The position numbers and the translations under genes are program-made. DNA of 64,000 bases from assembly GCA_011050085.1 (NCBI GenBank), contig DRGL01000008.1, positions 1-64,000 on the forward strand. The letters are read 5' to 3'. A model generated the notes under the pieces. It made no database searches, was not told the origin of the DNA, and saw nothing but the letters and a program-made list of their open reading frames with translations. Shown here one piece after another: positions 19,108-29,313 of this stretch. Source of the stretch: Pricia antarctica (lineage in GTDB: Bacteria; Bacteroidota; Bacteroidia; Flavobacteriales; Flavobacteriaceae). Every line of letters starts with the position of its first letter. Within the stretch, counting starts at the first letter, position 1.

Positions 19108-19271
19108 TGCGAAAGCTTTTGAATTTTATAAGATAAAATTTCTTAATTAAGAATAATTTATCTCTATAAAATTTTATATATCACTGATAAACAGCGCTTT
19201 AATAGGTTTATATATTTTTGGCACGCTGTTTGTTTTATATAAGGGGAATGTAAATAGTTGCATTTACGACC

Positions 19272-19289
19272 GCCTGCCACTCGGCAGGC
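19272..19289. repeat. Palindrome (REP-like) in the leader of the Ser/Arg-rich gene
   Basis: GCCTGCC (19272-19278) and GGCAGGC (19283-19289) with a 4-nt loop, 15 bp before the start codon. It is GC-rich against an AT-rich surround. A similar imperfect element occurs at 50995-51014 before the padR-type gene. Confidence 0.5.
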
Positions 19290-19304
19290 CCAAAACCTTA
19301 TATT

Positions 19305-20591
19305 ATGAAAAACGTAGTCCTTTTTGTAACGGCGCTTATTTTAAGTACTTCCAGTACTTTCGCCACAGCTAGTGATGCAGATAAGGTTTCCGAAATCGGG
19401 TCTTTTCGCTACAATGATTCTTTTATTTTTGTAGAGAACGGAATTACATTTTCGATATATCCTGATGGGGAGTTTGATTTCTCTATTGACGAATATGTCT
19501 CGGGTCAGCGAAACGGAGTGACCTTTAATTCTGGTTACGACTATAGTCCTTATACGCAATATGATGATTACGGGGCTGTAATCCAAGTAGAGAACATACC
19601 CATTTATTATGATTATTACGGTCGGGTATCACAAATCGGTGACGTTAACATAACGTATAACCGAAACAGAGTTAATCGTGTGGGCAATATGTACGTGTAT
19701 TATAATCGTAATGGGCTGTATGATTATCACACCGGGTTTATAAACGTCTACAACAGAAATTACGTGTACAGACCCTTTCACGCCTTGTTTACCAGACCTT
19801 CTCTAGGATTTTGTTTAGTGTACAATAGGCCTTATCGAAGATACTACACCCCTATTCGCTACACCTATTATAATCCGTACCAATACAATACAAGAAGGGC
19901 CTATGCACAAATAGGACGCACACATCGGTACAATAAAGTACGTAACGAGCGTTCAAAAGTCTACAGGAATGATCGCAGGGTCGCCGTAAGGGATAATACT
20001 TCACGCAGTAATCGAAGTATTTCAGATAGAGGTAACGGTGTCAATGGAAGTAACCGCTCTACAGCGAGTCGTAGCGATCGTACTAGCGCCAATCGTAATT
20101 CGACCTCAAGAATCGACCGTAGTCAAGGTACAAATAGAAGCAATTCGGCCCGTTCTAACAGCATTCGTAATGGAAATAGTGTTACCAGAAAATCGGATGC
20201 CGTTCGAACGCCAAGTCGAAATACAGTAACCAAAAGAACGGTGACTACGACGCCTAGCAGTAGAACGGTTACACGAAGTACTCAAATCAGTAAGAGCCAA
20301 CCACGCTCGAGTGTAAATCGATCTGAACGACAATCGCCTTCTAGAAGTACAGGTGTAAGTTCAAGAAATTCAACATCTAGAAGCGTAAGCCCATCACCAA
20401 CGCGAAGCAGAAATAGTTCAATCACACGGAGTTCTTCTTCAAGAAGTGTTAGTAAGGCTCCATCGCAAAGTAGAAGTAGCGTTTCTACTAGAAGTGCTTC
20501 GTCTAGGAGTTCCGCCAGTAGAGCTTCTTCCGGAAGCAGCAGAAATACTGCTGGCAGAACTTCATCATCACGAAGCACTAGAAGATATTAG
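19305..20591 (+). CDS. Secreted protein with Tyr/Asn-rich middle and Ser/Arg-rich low-complexity tail
   Basis: 428 residues. A signal peptide (about 1-22, ending TFATA) precedes a short domain (about 25-130) with repeats of the type VNITYNRNRVNRVGNMYVYYNRNG, and a Tyr/Arg-rich stretch to about 210. The remaining 200 residues are almost only Ser, Arg, Thr and Asn with many SR pairs. The tail would be strongly positively charged and disordered outside the membrane. The N-terminal part resembles a flavobacterial family of unknown function. Binding to anionic surface polymers or DNA is conceivable, but only as inference. Confidence 0.75.
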   Translation: MKNVVLFVTALILSTSSTFATASDADKVSEIGSFRYNDSFIFVENGITFSIYPDGEFDFSIDEYVSGQRNGVTFNSGYDYSPYTQYDDYGAVIQVENIPIYYDYYGRVSQIGDVNITYNRNRVNRVGNMYVYYNRNGLYDYHTGFINVYNRNYVYRPFHALFTRPSLGFCLVYNRPYRRYYTPIRYTYYNPYQYNTRRAYAQIGRTHRYNKVRNERSKVYRNDRRVAVRDNTSRSNRSISDRGNGVNGSNRSTASRSDRTSANRNSTSRIDRSQGTNRSNSARSNSIRNGNSVTRKSDAVRTPSRNTVTKRTVTTTPSSRTVTRSTQISKSQPRSSVNRSERQSPSRSTGVSSRNSTSRSVSPSPTRSRNSSITRSSSSRSVSKAPSQSRSSVSTRSASSRSSASRASSGSSRNTAGRTSSSRSTRRY

Positions 20592-20619
20592 TTATAGTTT
20601 AAGGTTGGTTAGTTGTTTG

Positions 20620-20657
20620 CCCCCGCTGCGTATTTAGTACCGGCGGGGGTTTTTTTT
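20620..20657 (+). terminator. Rho-independent terminator
   Basis: CCCCCGC (20620-20626) with GCGGGGG (20643-20649) followed by eight T, 28 bp after the Ser/Arg-rich gene. Confidence 0.9.
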
Positions 20658-20783
20658 GTTGTTTTGGATGTGGGATAAAGTTCGGCATTCATACTATTTA
20701 CTAATGCTTTTACTTTAATTTATTAATTTTTCAATGTACTGATGTGCACCCAACTTTCACTTAAAAGCATACATTTCAAGCGA

Positions 20784-23096
20784 CTAATTAGAACCAAGTG
20801 CCCGCTGCAGAGTTACTTTAATTGATTTGCTTATAGGCGTCTTGCTTTTATCCGCATAGTGGTTGTAAGGTACTACCAAATTCGTTTCAGGAAAATACGC
20901 TGCTAAGTCCCCTTGTGGTATTTTATAGGGAAGTATTTTAAAATTTCGGGCAGTCCGCAACGTATTGTCATAATTACTTTGGATGTTTACCACATCCATT
21001 TTTTTAAAACCTTTCTTTTTCATGTCCTTTGGATTCATGAAAATTACCCTTCTCTCATTGTAAACTCCCCGATATCGGTCATCAAGACCATATATTGTAG
21101 TATTGAACTGATCATGGGAACGGATGGTCATCAACATGTATTCATCATCAGCCAACCTGTGGTCGGGTAATGGATTCAGTGTCAATTGTGCCTTGCCGTT
21201 GGGTAACATACTGAAATCAAGATGACGGACGTTGTTCGGTAAATAAAAGCCAATACCTTTTGAGCGTTGAGATGTTTTTTCAAAACCTTTGGCTACCTTA
21301 TCAATACTTTCTCGAATCAGTTCATAATTTTCTCCCATCGCTTTCCACGGTACCGAATGTTTTCCCTTGAAATAAGTATCTGCTAACTCGGCAATAAGTT
21401 CCGGTTCACTTTTAATAGTTACGGAAGCTGGTTTTAGTAATCCACGGGATTGCCGTACCCTGCCCATACTATCCTCTACGGTCAGATATCTAATATCACC
21501 GTTTTTCATATCTTTTTCGGAGCGACCATACGTGGGTAAGATCAACGCCGTTTTGCCCGTAACCAGATGGGTACGATTGAGCTTAGTACTAATCTGTACG
21601 GTAAGGTCACAATTCTGCAAGCCTTTTGCGGTATATTCCGTGTCTGATGCCGCCATTAAAAAATTACCGCCGAGACATACAAAAACCTTGGCTTTACCCT
21701 CGTGCATGGCCTTCATAGCTTCTACGGTATCTACCCCTTCATGGTCTGGAGGCGTAAATCCCAAATGTTCTTTGATACGGACGTTGAGCGCTTTGTCAAC
21801 AAAATGTTGAATTCCTACACTACGATCGCCTTGCACGTTACTATGACCTCTCACGGGACAGGTTCCCGCACCAGGCTTACCTATCGATCCTTTCAATAAA
21901 AGCAGGTTAACAAATTCCTGTATATTGGCGACACCGTTTTTATGCTGGGTCAACCCCATGGCCCAGCAGACTACAATCTTTGATTTTTCAGCAAGTAATT
22001 GTGCTGTCTTTGCTATATCTTCTTTTTGTATACCGCATTGTTGTAAAAGTTCATCTTCATCATACTTTGAAATATCGGCAATCAAAGCTTCGTATCCATC
22101 GACATATGTTTTTAAAAATTCATGGTCGAAGGCGTTTCCGCTGATAGCATCGATAGCTGCCAGTTGCATTATTAGTAGTTTGACTAAAGGAATGTCTTGA
22201 TTGATGCGAACGGGAAGATGAATATCGGCCATGTCTTCTCCCCCACCGAGTATTCCTTTCACTTTTTGGGGATTTTTAAAATTTATAAGTCCAGATTCCT
22301 CCAAGGGGTTGATACTAATAACTTTGCCGCCGTTCTGCTTGCATTTTTCTAAGGCTGACAGCATTCGAGGATGGTTCGTTCCAGGATTCTGTCCCGCTAT
22401 GATAACCACTTCTGCCTCGTAGAGGTCTTCCAGTTTAATGGAACCCTTACCAATACCCAAGGTGTCGCTCAATGCTATTCCACTGGATTCATGACACATA
22501 TTCGAACAGTCGGGCATATTATTGGTGCCCAATGCGCGGGCGAACATGCCATACAAATAGGCTGCCTCGTTGCTCGACCGGCCAGAGGTGTAGAATATTG
22601 CTTCATCGGGAGATTCGAGGTCACGTAATTTTTCCGCAATCAGGCTGTACGCATCCTCCCAGGAAATTGGTTCGTAGTTGATGCTGCCCGGTCTTAATAC
22701 CAAAGGTTCGGTAATACGTCCGAATTTGTTTAAGTTATAATCGTTTAATTTTGAAAGCGATTCAATAGTGTGCTTTGAAAAGAAGGCTTCACCGATATGT
22801 TCTGTAGTGGCCTCATCACCTAATGCTTTAGCGCCATTTTCACAATACTCCGCAATGGGCGAAGGGTCTTCGGGATTGGGCCAAGCGCAACTTGGGCAAT
22901 CAAATCCACTTTCTTGGTTCATATCGAGCAGTGCTCGCATCGAACGGACGACTCCCATTTCCTTAAAAGTATGTTTTAACGCTTCCCTCACCCCCAACAT
23001 TCCTGCGGCATGGGTTACCGGTTCTTTAAATTCGAAGTCTTTCGAAAATTCCTGTGATCCGGTAATGGAAACATTTCGCTTTGAGTCTTCATTCAT
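20784..23096 (-). CDS. FdhF/YdeP family molybdopterin-dependent oxidoreductase
   Basis: 770 residues with the molybdopterin oxidoreductase layout and a C-terminal molydopterin dinucleotide-binding domain (SHDQFNTTIYGLDDRYRGVYNERRVIF). An N-terminal CPSCAWPNP and a later NMCHESSG motif fit the YdeP branch of formate-dehydrogenase-like proteins, which lacks the selenocysteine site of FdhF. The natural substrate of this branch is not firmly known; E. coli YdeP is linked to acid resistance. No signal sequence, so cytoplasmic. The small gene 33 bp upstream is probably co-transcribed. Confidence 0.9.
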   Translation of the reverse strand: MNEDSKRNVSITGSQEFSKDFEFKEPVTHAAGMLGVREALKHTFKEMGVVRSMRALLDMNQESGFDCPSCAWPNPEDPSPIAEYCENGAKALGDEATTEHIGEAFFSKHTIESLSKLNDYNLNKFGRITEPLVLRPGSINYEPISWEDAYSLIAEKLRDLESPDEAIFYTSGRSSNEAAYLYGMFARALGTNNMPDCSNMCHESSGIALSDTLGIGKGSIKLEDLYEAEVVIIAGQNPGTNHPRMLSALEKCKQNGGKVISINPLEESGLINFKNPQKVKGILGGGEDMADIHLPVRINQDIPLVKLLIMQLAAIDAISGNAFDHEFLKTYVDGYEALIADISKYDEDELLQQCGIQKEDIAKTAQLLAEKSKIVVCWAMGLTQHKNGVANIQEFVNLLLLKGSIGKPGAGTCPVRGHSNVQGDRSVGIQHFVDKALNVRIKEHLGFTPPDHEGVDTVEAMKAMHEGKAKVFVCLGGNFLMAASDTEYTAKGLQNCDLTVQISTKLNRTHLVTGKTALILPTYGRSEKDMKNGDIRYLTVEDSMGRVRQSRGLLKPASVTIKSEPELIAELADTYFKGKHSVPWKAMGENYELIRESIDKVAKGFEKTSQRSKGIGFYLPNNVRHLDFSMLPNGKAQLTLNPLPDHRLADDEYMLMTIRSHDQFNTTIYGLDDRYRGVYNERRVIFMNPKDMKKKGFKKMDVVNIQSNYDNTLRTARNFKILPYKIPQGDLAAYFPETNLVVPYNHYADKSKTPISKSIKVTLQRALGSN

Positions 23097-23129
23097 CTGT
23101 CCTTCGCCTTAATTATCTTCTATACGCTA

Positions 23130-23495
23130 TTATGTCATTTTCGGATTCGGATAGTTATCCGATTCATCCTCCATCCTAGTATCTAAACAAGTAAAATCCT
23201 TTTCAACAAGTAGATGAAGTGTTTTGCCGTCTTTTAGGGACTGGACGTTTTCAAAACCGATGTGGTCGTTACGATCCCAATCCTTTACCTGCGCATCGGG
23301 AATAGAAACAAGTATCGCATTTTCTTTAAATTCTGCACTTAGGGCAGAAATTTGACTATCCATTTTAACACCGTACTCAAAAGTGACATCATCAAAATCC
23401 GTGTGGCTTGCACAATATCCCTTTTCGCAGAGCTCGGCTACTTCTGGTTTTGTAAGTCGAAAACGTATAGTATTATCCTTTATCCTAATTTTCAT
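23130..23495 (-). CDS. Small conserved protein upstream of the YdeP-type gene (DUF7009-like)
   Basis: 121 residues, no membrane segment. It begins MKIRIKDNTIRFRLTKPEV and has cysteines at CEKGYC and FTCLD. The gene is separated from the oxidoreductase by 33 bp on the same strand. I recall small proteins of this type beside YdeP homologues, hence a possible maturation or accessory role. The domain name is from memory and not checked. Confidence 0.65.
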   Translation of the reverse strand: MKIRIKDNTIRFRLTKPEVAELCEKGYCASHTDFDDVTFEYGVKMDSQISALSAEFKENAILVSIPDAQVKDWDRNDHIGFENVQSLKDGKTLHLLVEKDFTCLDTRMEDESDNYPNPKMT

Positions 23496-23585
23496 CCAAG
23501 TAGGTCTTTTTCATCTTAAATTATTCAATTCAATTATCCTTCTAAAGTTACGATTCCCTTAATTTACAGCGCTGCTCGGCGACCT

Positions 23586-25040
23586 TTATTTTTTCAAGAA
23601 GTTTGATAATACACCGAAAATATCTTTTGAGATTTTAAAACGGTAAAGAATACCTACATACAAAACACTAATTAATATTCCCTTCAGTATAATGTTTACT
23701 ATGGGATAAAATGGTAATTCAATAAAATAAAACATAGTACCGATAACAATCAAAAGCACGGAAACTTTGATTGTTTCACCCGTAAAAGGAAGAATACCGA
23801 ACTTAGCCTTAACATAAATCAATTTAACCGTATTGTAAATGAAGAAGGCTAGAAAACTGGCAATAGCTGCTCCATCAAGTCCGTATTTCGGAATCAGCCA
23901 AAGATTTAATAGGATGGTCAGAACGGCCAACAATACGCCCATAAATAGAATGGCCCGGTAATAATCGGAGTTATAAAGTATAGAATTATTATTTCCCAAA
24001 AGTGCGTCGTAGACCTTTGCAGAACCTAGCCAAATAAAAATGACAAAACCGTTACGATATGCTTCTGGCAGCAATTCATATAGGTCGTCTAGGTTTAGTA
24101 GGATAACGATGAACAGTAAGCCTGATACAATGTAAAGGGTCAGTGAACTGCGTTGATACAATTCTTTTAAAGCCAACTTATCTTTGCGATTCAATATTTC
24201 GGCTGTCAACGGATATGTGATCTGATGCATCGACCGCGAAGGTACCGCAATGACCATCGCGATAAAACCGGCCACACTGTAATAGGCTACATTCTCGATT
24301 TCAATAAATTGGTTGATCATCACCTTATCGATTTCTAGAAGCACTATCGCCGCTGAACCTCCCAATATGATTAAAGACGAATACACCAAAATGTTCCGTA
24401 TGTTTTCCGGTGCCTGGAAAATTAATCGAGGCCCACGAATTTTGAAAGCATATAGCGCCATGATCAAGGTGCGCAAAAGGTAAATACCAACTGCTATCGG
24501 AATGAATGTTTCTACCGAAATGAAATCCAAATACAGACAGATTAGAAGCAAAGTAATTCCGAACCTTGAAAAAACCTCTTTCATAAAATTACCAAAGACG
24601 GACCGCATCCGCACTCGCGCCCAGGCGTAGAACACCTCGAAATAGGCCATTGCAATGCCCATCAAGAAGATTGGCCATACGTAGTTTTTAACAATCGGGT
24701 TTTCTTTGGATAAAAAGTTTCCAATAGTCTCATGAGCCAAAAAGGTGATACCTGCAATGGGAATGACCAATGCCAATGGGAGAAATAGCATTAAGGTCAT
24801 AAAGCTATCCGAAGCTCTCTCGTTCTTAAAACTGCTGTAGAATTTTACCAAGGTATTCGGTACGCCAAAAGCCAATATGGGCATCAATACCATGGCGGCC
24901 GACATTACCACATTGACCAACCCATAGTATTTTGGGGTCATGAAATTCAGATAAAGGACCAGTGTGTTCAATGCCCCGATGCCAAAACCAAGATAGGTTA
25001 CGACGGTATTGTTTAAAGATTGCTTGAAGACAATACCCAT
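23586..25040 (-). CDS. Polysaccharide biosynthesis flippase (Wzx/MATE-like, MOP superfamily)
   Basis: 484 residues, 12-14 hydrophobic helices spread along the whole length, beginning KQSLNNTVVTYLGFGIGALNTLVLY, as in the oligosaccharide flippase family. Such proteins move lipid-linked sugar units across the inner membrane. It starts 3 bp after the glycosyltransferase stop, so the two are one transcript. Confidence 0.88.
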   Translation of the reverse strand: MGIVFKQSLNNTVVTYLGFGIGALNTLVLYLNFMTPKYYGLVNVVMSAAMVLMPILAFGVPNTLVKFYSSFKNERASDSFMTLMLFLPLALVIPIAGITFLAHETIGNFLSKENPIVKNYVWPIFLMGIAMAYFEVFYAWARVRMRSVFGNFMKEVFSRFGITLLLICLYLDFISVETFIPIAVGIYLLRTLIMALYAFKIRGPRLIFQAPENIRNILVYSSLIILGGSAAIVLLEIDKVMINQFIEIENVAYYSVAGFIAMVIAVPSRSMHQITYPLTAEILNRKDKLALKELYQRSSLTLYIVSGLLFIVILLNLDDLYELLPEAYRNGFVIFIWLGSAKVYDALLGNNNSILYNSDYYRAILFMGVLLAVLTILLNLWLIPKYGLDGAAIASFLAFFIYNTVKLIYVKAKFGILPFTGETIKVSVLLIVIGTMFYFIELPFYPIVNIILKGILISVLYVGILYRFKISKDIFGVLSNFLKK

Positions 25041-25043
25041 TCG

Positions 25044-26315
25044 TTACATTAATTTTGCAAGTTGTTCGGTAAGTGACTTACGGCTATATTTTTCGATATC
25101 TTTTGCCTTCGAGGACAAACTATCCTTTTTAAAGGCCTTGTACCATTTCAGAATGGTCTTTTTAAGTTCGTCATGTGTATCATAATCAAAAAGGGAACCG
25201 GACTGAGTTTCTTCTATTATTTTACCCGCTTCCCAATTTTTTGGGCCGAGCGCTAATATCGGCCTTTCTGCGGCCATGTATTCAAATAGTTTACCAGGGA
25301 TAATACCTTTGGTTTCTTCCGAATCTATTTCAACCAATAATAAAATCTGGGAGCGTTGCTGCCTTCGCTGTGCCTCGGCATGTGATCCGTAGCCGCGCAG
25401 TTTAATGTAAGGGCCAAGCTCAAAGCGATACAGACTGTCCATTACATCTTTACTGACCAAACCCATAAATTCCAACTGTAGGTCAGCGCGGAAAACTGAG
25501 TTTTCGGAGGCGATTTGAGATAGCACTTTCCATAAGTTTATGGGGTTTCGGCCCGTTAATAGCGATCCAATATGAGAAATAGTAAAATCTTTATCCAAAT
25601 GGGCGTCACCTCCATAATCAGAATCATGTCCGTTGGTGATAATGGTTATCGGTTGTGAAGTGATGTCCTTAAATTCCCTTGCGGTTGCAGGGCTGGTCAC
25701 AATAATATGGTCTGCCCCGTTCAAAACGGAATGTTCCAATACCTTGTGTTTCTTAAGTGAGGAAGCTGTTAATCTCAATTTTTTATGATAGCCTATGGAA
25801 GTCCAGGGATCGCGGAAATCTGCCAGCCAACGTATATCCTTTTCAATTTTTAAGTGTTGACCGATAAGATGAACGCTATGTGGCGGACCTGTGGTGATAA
25901 CCGTATCGATACCTTCTTTCTCCAAAACCTCCAATAAGAATTTTACGGAAGGTTTTACCCAGTACTTTCTTGCATCAGGAATAAAAAAATTGCCCCGCAC
26001 CCAAAGCATTGCCTTTTCTAAAGCGGACTGGTTCTTTGATTGGATAATACCCGAACTGATGCGCTTGGTCTTTTTTCGAGAAAATACTTTGGCCAAACCA
26101 TAAGGCTCGAATAAAGGTTGTTTGTAGATAATAAGGTCTTTGGGAATGTCTTTTTCCAACGAGGCATCCTCAATCGGGTAATGCGGATTCTCTGGAATAT
26201 AAACTACGGGTTCGACCTGAAAGTCCCGTAGATATTTTACGAACTTCAACCATCTTTGTACGCCGGGTCCGCCAGCAGGAGGCCAGTAATACGTGATGAT
26301 CAATACTTTTTTCAT
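25044..26315 (-). CDS. Glycosyltransferase (GT4/GT-B type)
   Basis: 423 residues. The N-terminus VLIITYYWPPAGGPGVQRWLKF is the donor-side glycine-rich loop of GT-B enzymes, and DFRDPWTS is typical of WcaI-like members. A UDP-sugar-binding region with KLFEYMAAERPILALG (E-x7-E-like) follows near residue 345. It is co-directional with the flippase (3-bp gap); together they suggest synthesis and export of a surface glycan. Confidence 0.88.
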   Translation of the reverse strand: MKKVLIITYYWPPAGGPGVQRWLKFVKYLRDFQVEPVVYIPENPHYPIEDASLEKDIPKDLIIYKQPLFEPYGLAKVFSRKKTKRISSGIIQSKNQSALEKAMLWVRGNFFIPDARKYWVKPSVKFLLEVLEKEGIDTVITTGPPHSVHLIGQHLKIEKDIRWLADFRDPWTSIGYHKKLRLTASSLKKHKVLEHSVLNGADHIIVTSPATAREFKDITSQPITIITNGHDSDYGGDAHLDKDFTISHIGSLLTGRNPINLWKVLSQIASENSVFRADLQLEFMGLVSKDVMDSLYRFELGPYIKLRGYGSHAEAQRRQQRSQILLLVEIDSEETKGIIPGKLFEYMAAERPILALGPKNWEAGKIIEETQSGSLFDYDTHDELKKTILKWYKAFKKDSLSSKAKDIEKYSRKSLTEQLAKLM

Positions 26316-26498
26316 GAAATAAATTATCGGTTAAATAGGCCCATTGGGGTGTTCTACCGGCACATTCTAATCCGCCCAGAAATAAAGCTAAACGTGAAAA
26401 AATTTAGTTTATAAAACCTAAAATTATTTATTCCACTCTATTTATTCAAAACGTATTGCTACAGTTTACGTAGCGTTTTTATAAATCTTAAGCTTTCG

Positions 26499-28952
26499 CT
26501 ATGGGGCAGTTTCCTCTTTGCGCGAACGGTAAAAGCTAAAACCGATACCTCCAAAAAATAGTAATGCGAACACAATAGAACTCGCCAAAGTTATGGTACT
26601 ACCGGTTTCAATTATTTCGGGCTCGAACTTAAATTCTATGGTGTGTTGGCCTGAGGGTATCTCCATGGCCCGTAGCGCGTAATCGACCTTTATATGCTCT
26701 CTGGGTTGCCCGTCAATATAGGCGTTCCATCCATGGGCATAGTACATTTCCGAAAAAACCGCTAGTCCATCAAATTTATTTTTTGAGGTATAGGTCAAAT
26801 GATTGGGAACGTAATCCGTTAATGTTAGGGTAGAAAGCGAATCGATTTGAAAGTCGGTTCTTGAAACGTTTTGCGCTTTGTTTGCAGCGGCGACTGCTAT
26901 CTTTTTCGTTTGCAGGGTATCTAAGGCCTGAATTTCAGCATCGGCATTATCAACGTTTAACAATTTTTTAACAAACCAGGCATTACCGTTTGATTCAGGG
27001 TTTACTGCAGGGTAAGACCTGCCCTCTTCATCTTGCTGAATCACATATTTGACGTTAAGCATGTTAAGCACTCCCATGTTGCCTTTATATATATGGAAGC
27101 TGAACAAATCTTCTAAACGCGCTGGTTTTGCTGCGTGATATCCACCAATCGATTGATGATAATACGACATTCGCGCCCCGTTTATACCCTCGGCAGGATC
27201 ATATACCCTAAAAATACCTTTGTCTTGTTGAATTTGTTTATCCATTGCTGTTTCCGGAAATGGCTGTAGCATCTTCCGTTTGGCTACAAAATCATTATTA
27301 TCGACATAGCGTTTATCAACGCCCACTAAATCGGCAACGATGAAAACGCCTAATGCAAAAATTACAAGGTTGGACTTCAATTTATCTTTTGCATAAAACC
27401 AGAGGAATATCGCTGCTAATATAATATAGATAAGAGATCGAAATAGGTCGCTATTATACACCGCTTTTCTATCGGCTTGGATAAGCGTAACCAACTGTTC
27501 ACCGTAGTTTTTTTTCAAAAATTCATCGTTTCTACCAATAAAATCGAACATCCCTTTAAAAAGAATTAAGGCAACCCCTAATCCTAAAACGATGAAGAAC
27601 GATACTTTCAGCGCCTTCAATTTTTCTTCTTTAGCAACCGAAATGCTAAAAATTTCACGAAGAGCCAAGATTGCCAAGATTGGGACGCAAAGTTCGAGGA
27701 CCACCTGAGCCGAAGAAACTGCACGAAACTTATCATACAGTGGAAAATAATCGATCATAAAATCGGTCAGAACACTAAAATTCTTGCCCCAAGAAAGAAA
27801 AAGAGATAAAAGCGTACCACCCAATAACCACCATTTAGATTTTCCCTTAACCAAAAACAGACCGAGAATAAATAGAAAAAAAATGACTGCACCTATGTAT
27901 GCCGGACCTGAAGTGCCAGGCTGTCCGCCCCAATAGAGCGGTAAAGCGCTTGAAAAACTTAGAGCTTGACTTTTCGAAACACCTTGATCAATCAAGAAAT
28001 CGTAGCTTTTTGAGTTTTCTCCCAAATCTACTTGGTCATTTTCACCAAACAGACGAGGAACGAAGAGATTCAACGACTCTACAATACCATAACTCCATAA
28101 GGTGATATATTCCCGCTCAAGACCCTCTGTTTTCTCTTTGGTCGAACCATCGGGATTTATAGTAAGTTCAGATTTTCCTCTAGTGCTCCAGTCCGCATAT
28201 TCCTTGGTTGCCATCAAGCTTGTCGCATTGGCTGCGATACCCAATGTCACGGCGACCACTAATATGCCAACGGCAGCAAAATAATTTTTAATCGTTTTAT
28301 TACGTATGGCATATACCAAGTAGACCACACCCAAAACCAAAACTAGCAACATGAAATAGTAGGTCATCTGATAGTGATTGGCCCTTATTTCCAATGCCAT
28401 AGCAACCGCTGTCAACAGAAACCCACCGATATATTTTCTGCGAAAGACCAGTATTATCCCACCTAGCAGCATAGGAAGGTAGGCTAACGCATGTGCTTTG
28501 GCATTATGGCCAACTCCTAAAATAATAATAAGATAACTAGAAAAACCAAATGCTAATGCGCCCAAAATTGCCAATCGAAAATCAACTTTCATGCAGCATA
28601 GCAAAATGTAAAACCCTATGAAATATAAAAAGAGATAATCGGCCGGACGAGGCAGAAATCGAATATATAAATCTAATTTTTTTACGTAGTCGTGTGGGTA
28701 ATAAGCTCCCAATTGATAAGTCGGCATTCCACCAAATGCGGAGTTTGTCCAATATGGTTCTTCACCTGTGGTTTTCCGAAAATCGACCTGTTCTTTGGCC
28801 ATTCCGGTAAACTGTACGATATCTGATTGTTCGATGACCTTCCCCTGTAAAACAGGATAGAAATAGGCCAATGCTGCGATAACAAAGAAAACAATAACGA
28901 AAAAATGAATGAAAAAAGTCTTGAGTCCTTTTTGCATGGGTTGAATTAGCAA
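26499..28952 (-). CDS. YfhO family membrane protein
   Basis: 817 residues. About 12-13 membrane helices, with a large extracytoplasmic C-terminal domain (about 560-780) before the last helix and a KRSRKEE-like cytoplasmic end. YfhO proteins are GT-C-like putative glycosyltransferases; B. subtilis YfhO acts in teichoic acid glycosylation. The role here is probably decoration of surface glycans, in line with the flippase/GT genes downstream. It follows the DUF4834 gene by 15 bp. Confidence 0.88.
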   Translation of the reverse strand: MLIQPMQKGLKTFFIHFFVIVFFVIAALAYFYPVLQGKVIEQSDIVQFTGMAKEQVDFRKTTGEEPYWTNSAFGGMPTYQLGAYYPHDYVKKLDLYIRFLPRPADYLFLYFIGFYILLCCMKVDFRLAILGALAFGFSSYLIIILGVGHNAKAHALAYLPMLLGGIILVFRRKYIGGFLLTAVAMALEIRANHYQMTYYFMLLVLVLGVVYLVYAIRNKTIKNYFAAVGILVVAVTLGIAANATSLMATKEYADWSTRGKSELTINPDGSTKEKTEGLEREYITLWSYGIVESLNLFVPRLFGENDQVDLGENSKSYDFLIDQGVSKSQALSFSSALPLYWGGQPGTSGPAYIGAVIFFLFILGLFLVKGKSKWWLLGGTLLSLFLSWGKNFSVLTDFMIDYFPLYDKFRAVSSAQVVLELCVPILAILALREIFSISVAKEEKLKALKVSFFIVLGLGVALILFKGMFDFIGRNDEFLKKNYGEQLVTLIQADRKAVYNSDLFRSLIYIILAAIFLWFYAKDKLKSNLVIFALGVFIVADLVGVDKRYVDNNDFVAKRKMLQPFPETAMDKQIQQDKGIFRVYDPAEGINGARMSYYHQSIGGYHAAKPARLEDLFSFHIYKGNMGVLNMLNVKYVIQQDEEGRSYPAVNPESNGNAWFVKKLLNVDNADAEIQALDTLQTKKIAVAAANKAQNVSRTDFQIDSLSTLTLTDYVPNHLTYTSKNKFDGLAVFSEMYYAHGWNAYIDGQPREHIKVDYALRAMEIPSGQHTIEFKFEPEIIETGSTITLASSIVFALLFFGGIGFSFYRSRKEETAP

Positions 28953-28967
28953 GTTCTAGAGGCAAAA

Positions 28968-29243
28968 CTAATCAATTTCCTCAAAATCGATGTAATCACC
29001 GACAGTATTGGAGGAATCGTTTTTTGAAGTGTTTTTTTGAGAAGGCTGTTTATCGATAATTACCTCGCCTACCCGTTGTTCGGTACGCGAATTTTGTTGG
29101 GTAAATTCCCCGAATTTTTCCCTAAAATGCTCTTCCGTTTTTTTGGCGGCGTACCCGAAAAGTTTTGGGGCGAACATCTTAACCAGAATTTTCAATCCGT
29201 AATAAATAAGAAGAATTACTAGAATTGTCTTTAAAAATACCAT
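28968..29243 (-). CDS. DUF4834 family small membrane protein
   Basis: 91 residues: one N-terminal membrane helix (about 4-22), then a charged region and a low-complexity acidic end (DYIDFEEID). It matches the layout of DUF4834, found in Bacteroidota next to YfhO genes. Unknown function. Confidence 0.8.
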   Translation of the reverse strand: MVFLKTILVILLIYYGLKILVKMFAPKLFGYAAKKTEEHFREKFGEFTQQNSRTEQRVGEVIIDKQPSQKNTSKNDSSNTVGDYIDFEEID

Positions 29244-29264
29244 AATACTCGGTTAATGATATAT

Positions 29265-29272
29265 CAAAAATA
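29265..29272 (-). promoter_or_regulatory. -7 box for the DUF4834-YfhO unit
   Basis: TATTTTTG on the minus strand, 21 bp before the start of the DUF4834 gene, in the 70-bp divergent spacer. Confidence 0.45.
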
Positions 29273-29313
29273 CGATTTTAGCGTTGTACTGATAACAGAG
29301 AAACGCTAAAATA

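Noticed and set aside
20282-20578. Leu/Glu-rich ORF on the minus strand inside the Ser/Arg-rich gene
   Set aside because: It is the mirror of the Ser/Arg repeat codons; composition and position explain it fully.
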